Below are positions 57,373-64,000 of a DNA stretch of 64,000 bases, piece by piece. The stretch spans positions 930,001 to 994,000 of the forward strand of contig PVNU02001548.1 in NCBI GenBank assembly GCA_003013855.2, written 5' to 3'. The translations under genes and the position numbers were made by a program. Below the pieces are notes generated by a model. It saw only the letters and a list, made by a program, of their open reading frames with translations, ran no database searches and was not told where the DNA came from. The stretch comes from Liriodendron chinense (Eukaryota; Streptophyta; Magnoliopsida; Magnoliales; Magnoliaceae). Each line of letters starts with the position of its first letter. The stretch's first letter is position 1.

Positions 57373-57717
57373 TCACGACTGTTGATGTTGGAGCTGAGTT
57401 TCTTTATCGATATCAGCAGCGTCAGGACGGATGATCATCTCATGATTATCAAGTGGCCCAGTTGGGGCATGGATCGCGAAGTTCCTCTGATTGAGTGGGC
57501 ATGGACGGCCACCCTTCCTCGGCACATATGTGCACCCGGAAGGACCCGAAGACGCTACGGGGCCTTTTTGTAGGGATTCTAGAAGTAGAGATCCTTCCAT
57601 CAATTGCCATTGATCTCCGTTGAGAGGCCTTGTGGCCGTTACTGATCGGACGGTTGAGATCAAGAGGATAAAAATGATAGATATGAACTGTGAGAGATTT
57701 GTTCTCTGAGAAGCCAT
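57373..57717 (-). CDS. CTNIP/SCREW-type secreted peptide precursor a3
   Basis: A 114-residue precursor with a protein sequence identical to a1: signal peptide 1-28, SSGPSGCTYVP with Cys62 and Cys73, NFAIHAP, and the Gln-rich tail. TATA box at 57799-57808. The promoter palindrome is GACTCGGTTT and AACCCGAGTC (57872-57898), one mismatch. Identity with a1 across ~41 kb of separation points to a recent duplication. Confidence 0.85.
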   Translation of the reverse strand: MASQRTNLSQFISIIFILLISTVRSVTATRPLNGDQWQLMEGSLLLESLQKGPVASSGPSGCTYVPRKGGRPCPLNQRNFAIHAPTGPLDNHEMIIRPDAADIDKETQLQHQQS

Positions 57718-57798
57718 GATTGTGAAGAAAGATATAGAGTATTCTTGAGGTGGGCTGAGGGTTTTGATGATGATGAAGGGAGAGAAGGGATGGTGAGA

Positions 57799-57808
57799 TT
57801 TATATATA
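57799..57808 (-). promoter_or_regulatory. TATA box of CTNIP a3
   Basis: TTTATATATA on the plus strand, 82 bp before the start codon. Confidence 0.65.
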
Positions 57809-57899
57809 GGCTCTGTGGAGAGAATGTGTGTGCGCTTTAACTTTTAACTTTTAAGGAGACCTTATGACTGAGACTCGGTTTAAAGAGAAACCCGAGTCG

Positions 57900-59245
57900 A
57901 GTTCAGATTTCAACGCGTTTTTGTGATGACCAGCAAATATGGACTTTGATTTGTTCTATAATGTCATTGCTTGAATTGAAAATCTCTCAGTTTCTCCCTC
58001 CAACATATCAATATGTAGAGCCATCTTCCCACGTGGCATGGTATTTATCATTGTGGACCGTCCAATTTATTTCCCTTCCCTGGATGGGAAATGGTTTGAA
58101 GTACGTGGACATGGCTAATCCTAGCCGTCTGATCTAGAGTCTTCAAAGCAATTGATGGTAGGGAATGAAAATGGTTTACAGTTGATATTATGTGCGAATG
58201 GTAAAGCAAAAGGTAATGTTTAGGATTGGGTGTGGTAATAAAGGATAGCTGTCCATGATGGGTCCCACTGGATGGGTGGTTTGAATTCATACACAAGCCT
58301 ATCAAGCGTAATATTGAAGAAAGATGGCTCTACCACTGAATGAATGGTTAGATTTCTCTGATCCTGTTGATTCTGGACCTATAGGTGATCGACAATGTAG
58401 TGATCCACTACATCAACGGTCCTGATTAAAAGACAAGATTGACACGTGTACAGTCTGTTACTTTTTCTATTTAAGCAATTAGGTGGAGGAGACGTCGAGA
58501 TGCATGAGAGAGATTTCTCAGATGCAACGGGCATCAACCTACGCGGTAGGGTACTTGTCACGGGTATCTCAAGGTCAGATAATCCGGTAGACACGGACCG
58601 GAATCTATCTGCAAGACCTGGGTCCACCTTCTTTTGCATGTGTGATGTTCTGAAATAGACTTTCGTCCGTCAGATTATCCTTCTCATGTCCGACCTCACA
58701 GTTCAAAACTCAGGTGGGCCATTCATCAGTGAAACAATGTAAATCACCCCTTAAAAACTATTGAGTTCAGGCCGTGGGGCCCTCCTGAGTTCCGGATAAT
58801 GCTGATTTTAGGACTACCTAGCTATTCATCTCGGTGGGGCACACATGATGGAATATAGGCACCACATGTGGGCCCATAATCATTCAACGGTTAAGATTTC
58901 CATTCTCACGATTTTCATTTGTGTGGCCCACATGAGTTTTGAATCTGCTGCCTAACTTTGGGATCCTGTCCAATTGAGAGTGAGAATTTATGTGGGGCCC
59001 ATAGAGATGGCAGTACTGAGAAAACTCCATCCATTATTTTCTCAAACTAACTGTAGGACAGGAATAGTCAGCTACAAATCTCATGTGGGCCGTATGATAG
59101 AAACAGCGTAGTTGCCTACCATTGGATGATATTGTGGCTACCGTTTATCCCTGTCGCCTATTGTGAGGTTGAGAAAGCAACCGACGGCATGTATTTCTCA
59201 GGGCATTCCTGTGGGCCCCAAAGCCGCGTCCCTGCTAGCCAAGGA
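57900..59245. other. Unit 3 spacer, no gene recognised
   Basis: Counterpart of 17201-18547. Confidence 0.45.
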
Positions 59246-59727
59246 ATCGGATTGCCTACTGAGTAAACCCTGTGGGGTCCACCGTGTGATTTATGTATTT
59301 TATCCACTCCGTCCATCCATTTTATCAGATAAGTTTATGGTTTGTTTTAAAAAATGAAGCATACAAAAATCCTCGAGTGCAACACACCACAGGAAATAGT
59401 ATGCATTTAACTTCTACCGTTGAAAATTTCTTGGGGGCCATGGAAGTTTTGGATCAAGCTGATATTTTTGTTTTCCCTTCATCCATCTATTTGTGATCTT
59501 ATGAAAAGGTTGGATGACAAATAAACATTACTGGAGGCCCTAGTAAGGTTTCAATGGTCGAAATAATTATTTCCACTGTTTTTTGTGGTCTGGTCCACTT
59601 GAGCTTTCTATATGCTTAAATTTTGGGGTCAACACCTAAAACGATCTGTAAAAAATGATGGACGTAGTGGATAAACAATATACATTCAAGGTGGGCCCAA
59701 CTGAGTTTACTCAGTACGCAATCCGAT
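59246..59727. repeat. Foldback element in unit 3
   Basis: Same ends and same 482-bp length as 18548-19029. Confidence 0.75.
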
Positions 59728-61199
59728 TTCGCTCGCTGAAGGGACGTAGTAAATTCATAATACACGCCCGGGAGAAACGATTACATGCAATATTTTACGT
59801 GAACATACAGCGTTTTTGTTTTCCACTAAAGTGCCACTTCTGTACAACATCTAAGCGGTTTAGAATGTGGGTCACATCGTGAAGATCATCTGGAACAAAA
59901 ACCAGGATGCTCCATTCATCAGGCGGGCTAAACAAATGAAATCAATTTACAACCAATGGTCTGATTTAAAGTATTGTGTCGCTCACCTGATTAGTGAAAC
60001 ATTCAAATTTTTGCTCTAAGTGATCTGCACGATGTGGCCCACTCTTTTTACGGATTGGATTTTCATTGGAGTAGAACAATCTCCCTACGGTACACTTAGT
60101 AGGGTGACTTACCATGCAGACCGTCCATCTACCAGTCTCAACTGTGAATGGAAAATGGTTAAAGTACAAATTGATCTCATAATCCTAGCCGTCTGATCAT
60201 TGATTCCAGACTGAGGTGCAGATAACCAAACCGGCTTGTTAGCATATGCAAACAATCAGTTAGGTGATCATAGCCGTTGATAAGTTGGGTCACAAGTTTT
60301 TTGCTCACTGAACATAGACCACTCGTTTATTATTTTCAAAATCATCCATTTCAGTCTTATTGATTCAACACTAGAGAGAGTTTATAGTATATGCTTCAAG
60401 GTGCTGATGCAAGACGAGCATCAAGCACCTTTCTATCACACATGGATAAGAAATAGCCTAAATAAAAGTTGTTAAAACTCAACAAGGTTCAACCAATTGA
60501 CCAATTAAATTGATTGATTGAAATTTCTATAGAAATTTCAGTTTGGTTGCTTGAGGGATAGGTCGAAATTAAGGTTCAATGGGTCGAAATTCAGTTTAGA
60601 CAAGCTTAAATTGAGCTTTAATGTGTCGAAATTCATTTTGACAAGTCAAAAGATTGGGCCGACAAGTTGATGCTAAGATCAATGGATTTGTGGAAAATTG
60701 CATAAATTCTCAAACTTGCATAAATTGTTTCTTTTTTTGTTTAGGACTTTCTTAATGCATTTTTTGAGTTCTGTTTAAGATTATATAAGGTTGTCCAGAC
60801 TCATTTTGATAATTCAACTTTAATATTATTCAATCAAAATTCAACTTTTGTTATTTTCGTCTCATGAATTTGAGAATTCTTTTGTGGATTTAAGAGCGCA
60901 TTGTGAATTCAAAGTATTTATCCATGAGAAAGATGATGATAGACCTTATCACGTCCTTCCTTGCATCAGTGGCCCACCGGACCAGCATTCCCATCATCAT
61001 AGATAATTATATTGGACGTGCAAGCAACCATTTCTAGGATTGGACGTGAGAAATGCTGGTAAAACTCATTTTCCAACATAGCTGTGAATTCATATAAATA
61101 CAATTAAAAAATCATCATTAATTAGTTACATCAAATGTAGTTAAAAAGGTTGTTTACAACATGCTGCTGATCATGTACACTGTCATCAAGACTGTTGAT
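59728..61199. other. AT-rich spacer of unit 3, no gene recognised
   Basis: Counterpart of 19030-20515. Confidence 0.45.
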
Positions 61200-61505
61200 C
61201 TAGGCGACCAGTTTCATTCGGATGACCATGTCCGGGGACCCACTCGCCACAGTGGGGGCATGGACCACAAAGTTCTTCGCATTAAGTGGGCATCGATGGC
61301 CACCATTCCTTGGCACGTACGTGCACCCTGATCGTCCCGAAGGTGTTACTGGGCCTCTCTGTAAAGATTCTAACAGAAGAACTCCGTTCTTCGATCCCCA
61401 TTCTCCGTCAAAAGGCCTAGCAGCGATGAGCGGTCGGATAGTCGAGATCGATAGGATGAAAATGATGGAGACTAGTGGCAAGATTTTTGTTTTGTAGGAA
61501 GCCAT
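61200..61505 (-). CDS. CTNIP/SCREW-type secreted peptide precursor b3
   Basis: A 101-residue precursor identical to b2 (SGRSG, GGHRC, tail ending MVIRMKLVA), not to b1 of the otherwise more similar unit 1. TATA-like TATATAT at 61619-61625 and the same two W-box cores as b2. The b2-like gene in a unit 1-like background suggests gene conversion or that b1 changed after the split. Confidence 0.84.
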   Translation of the reverse strand: MASYKTKILPLVSIIFILSISTIRPLIAARPFDGEWGSKNGVLLLESLQRGPVTPSGRSGCTYVPRNGGHRCPLNAKNFVVHAPTVASGSPDMVIRMKLVA

Positions 61506-61625
61506 TTCTTGGAAGAAATTTTCTTTTTTTATTATTATTATTTTCTGAGCAGAGAAGATGAGGATTTTGAGCTTTGGTGATGAAAGGATGGTGGTTTGAG
61601 GAATGAAGAGGGTGTATGTATATAT

Positions 61626-63268
61626 GGCTTTTGTAGCGTGTGATTTGAGAGGGGGTTTGGCTGTGACTCAGTAAGGGACAAGAAAAGTGAGTCAAAATCC
61701 TGACTTTGACCAGGGACACGCGGGCACGGACCGGCTTTCTCTCTCTGGTTTTCTGTTGAACAAGTGGGTCGCACAATTCAGTGATCTGGACCATTGGATA
61801 GTTTGGCCCTAGCTACCACGGATGGATTCCTTTGTTTCGGAAAAGTGGTCTGCAAAGATGGGTTATCTGGACCGTTGATTTGATGGTTTCAAGTTTCAAC
61901 TGTGTATGGGCAATGGCCTCAAAACCTTCCAGATTGGAAGTTTGCATCCATCTGATCTTTGTCTTTTTCTTACGTACTGTTATTGAATTCTTCATTTATT
62001 CGTAAACTACAGATAGAAGGAATGGGATAGTTCAATGAGGGGGATTTTTTTGAGAATCCACCGTTCATGGAGGGACCCACCAGATCAATAGTCTGGATCA
62101 GTGATGCATGGCAACACTTGTGGAAGGATCGGACATTGGGTACATCTTCGGGCCGAGGATCATATAAGCACAGTTAGTTCGGATTTTTATGTTAGTGTAA
62201 GTGGGGCCATCTTCAGTACTGATCCAAGCCACTCATCTATTGGGCCAACCGTGGATGAATCATGCATGCTCCGAAAATGTCCTCTTTAGGATGATCCTAA
62301 CCGTAGAATCTGTGGCCTACGAATACATGCAAGCAAGGCATTACGTTCTTTTTACCCATCGGGTCTTGTGTGATAGTCAACTCCGATTAGACCCGATTAT
62401 TGTCAGCGTTTCTCAGCTCAGTCAATGCTTCCAGCGCCGAATCACGGCTTGAAAAACACGCACCCCTGCTGGGTCGCGGATTGGGTACGACCCCCACCAC
62501 CCGGAACTAACCAGAGTCGGACGGTCTTAGTAGGGGCTCTGTGGGGGCCACAGTGATGTATTTGTTTTATCCACGCCGTCAATTCATTTTGATAGATATT
62601 TTTGTGATGAGCTAAAAATTGAGTTCATGAAAATCTTGGATCAAGCTGATATATGTCTACAAGATCTTATGAACAGGTTGGGTGGCAAACAAACATCACG
62701 GTGGCCCTGAGACGTTTTCGACGGTAGAAATTCAATCTCCACTGCTTCCTAGATTATGGTCCACTTGAGCTTTCAATTTGTCTCATTTTTGGGCTCATGC
62801 CTTAAAATGATATGTCAAAATAGATGGACGGACCCACATATCCCTTGATAAGACCGACCATCTCCAGCAAGTCCTGATGGGAAGCAGATTAGCAGGTGTA
62901 CCGCACACCAGCGATGTCGTTAATGTAGGCATGCCGGCAAGCGAAGACGAGGGCGTCAGGCCCTCGAGCCCTAGAATGTACAAAATGGTTGAATGAGAAT
63001 TAAAGCTATGTAAGCCCCCACAATGATGTATTTATTATATCTACATCGTCTATCTATTTGGTGAGATCATTTTAGAGCCGGGCCATGAGTGCTGGCCGGT
63101 CCAGGTGTATACATGGCATTCAATTCATCCAAAAAGGCCAGCCCACCATGAAAATGAGACACCCAAAAATCAGGCTGATCCATTGGTTAAATGAATTCTT
63201 GGAATAAGAATAATTTGAAAAGTAGATTTAGTGAAGACATCATCATGGCCAAGCAACAGGACTACAAT
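61626..63268. repeat. Spacer of unit 3 with partial foldback copy
   Basis: Counterpart of 20912-22555, including the diverged foldback at about 62535-62828. No gene recognised. Confidence 0.45.
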
Positions 63269-64000
63269 TAGAGGCGGGCAACGATCTGGGCCGGGCCAAG
63301 TTAGCCCTAGTTTGGTTTGGCTCGTTTTTGTGCCACCCCAGTTTGTGGATCGGCCTGGTTTGGGTTTCGGGCCAACCCATGCGGCCCGAGTTTGGTTTGC
63401 TCCAAAAAACTCTGGTTCGGGCCAGGATTGGTTTAGTCAAAATTTTCGAATCGAATTGGGCTGAGTTTGAACAGGTGATGACTCTTTTTTTTTTAATTGA
63501 AAAGAATTAAAAAATTAGAAATAACAGGCAATAAATATACAAAAGTATCTTACCACGTGATGTTTGTGTGGTATAGGTTGGCCAATATAATGAAATTCCA
63601 AACCATAAATGATTCACCTCCCATTCCAAAAACCTGTATGAGAAATCCCCACCCTTTGATGGGTAGAAAACCACTAAAATGGCCCCAATCTCAACCATAT
63701 CCATATTCATGCTTTGAATCAACAAAATGAAATGACCGTATAAATGCCCTATTTGGATGGTCACCAGAAGGTGAATGCGGTGGAATAGTGCCCAAACTCG
63801 CCACATTTTATCGAGGTGGAGCCGTTTGGCAGCGAAATGCACCAATGGCTAGACTGGAATTGCCCCAAAACAAGCAGACAGTGATTAAAGAGATTGGGAC
63901 CCATTTATCATCAGATTCACATGTGAAACCATAGATGCACAAGTCCAGCAAAATGGGACATCACCAAACAATGACTGAACTTAATAAACTGGAAGTGGCC
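63269..64000. mobile_element. hAT-like transposon, left part (unit 3, cut by window end)
   Basis: Starts TAGAGGCGGGCA after the 8-bp repeat actacaat (63261-63268). The terminal repeat has a T-to-C change compared with the other copies. Confidence 0.8.

Larger units (their letters stand above)
56852..64000. repeat. CTNIP cassette unit 3 (continues beyond window)
   Basis: Offset of about 40.7 kb to unit 1, with only scattered base changes. It contains a3 and b3; c3 and d3, if present, lie outside the window. Confidence 0.85.

Overview
This window is plant nuclear DNA. The evidence is a Ty3/gypsy element of the Tat type, a short LTR element primed by tRNA-iMet, a CACTA transposon, a hAT-like element, MITE and foldback repeats, and small secreted-peptide genes of a plant-only family. 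The lineage cannot be fixed from the sequence. The very common foldback repeat beginning like 'gggcccaccatgatgtatg' recalls magnoliid genomes, but that is recollection and was not tested.

The ordinary gene content is one family only: CTNIP/SCREW-type phytocytokine precursors, i.e. short secreted pre-propeptides with a two-cysteine C-terminal motif. They form a cassette of four positions: a, b and c on the minus strand and d on the plus strand. The cassette is tandemly repeated: unit 1 (about 16.2-29.6 kb, genes a1, b1, c1, d1), unit 2 (about 31.4-46.4 kb, a2, b2, c2, d2) and unit 3 (about 56.9 kb to the window end, a3, b3). Eight minus-strand genes are intact ORFs of 91-114 codons. The two plus-strand d copies carry a stop codon between signal peptide and mature motif, and d2 also has a frame difference. 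No receptor or processing gene lies in the window.

Between and inside the units are nested mobile elements. (1) 46.4-55.5 kb: a decayed Tat-like Ty3/gypsy element on the minus strand with gag, protease, RT-RNase H, a second archaeal-type RNase H and integrase, plus an antisense ORF on the plus strand; it keeps one LTR. Its gag end also occurs at 1-1302. (2) A 1.7-kb non-autonomous LTR element (two ~645-bp LTRs, ~430-bp interior, CAAAT target duplication) sits in a small MITE; it is intact at 29656-31373 and truncated at its left by the gypsy remnant in the two other copies. (3) A 13,455-bp CACTA transposon (2599-16053) lies in an LTR of the first copy, with a TTG target duplication and the empty site preserved at 56750-56752. 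(4) A 1,645-bp hAT-like element lies in each unit, with an empty-site relative at 29158-29165.

The most unusual object is the CACTA element. It has no recognisable transposase but carries exon fragments of at least five unrelated host genes, all in the same orientation: Alba protein, ADP-glucose pyrophosphorylase large subunit, replication protein A 32-kDa subunit, a PPR protein and an R2R3-MYB. Several still have splice sites and some have stop codons. Its ends carry arrays of ~24-bp palindromes. The combination of an expanding phytocytokine array and a gene-capturing transposon next to it is what deserves attention.
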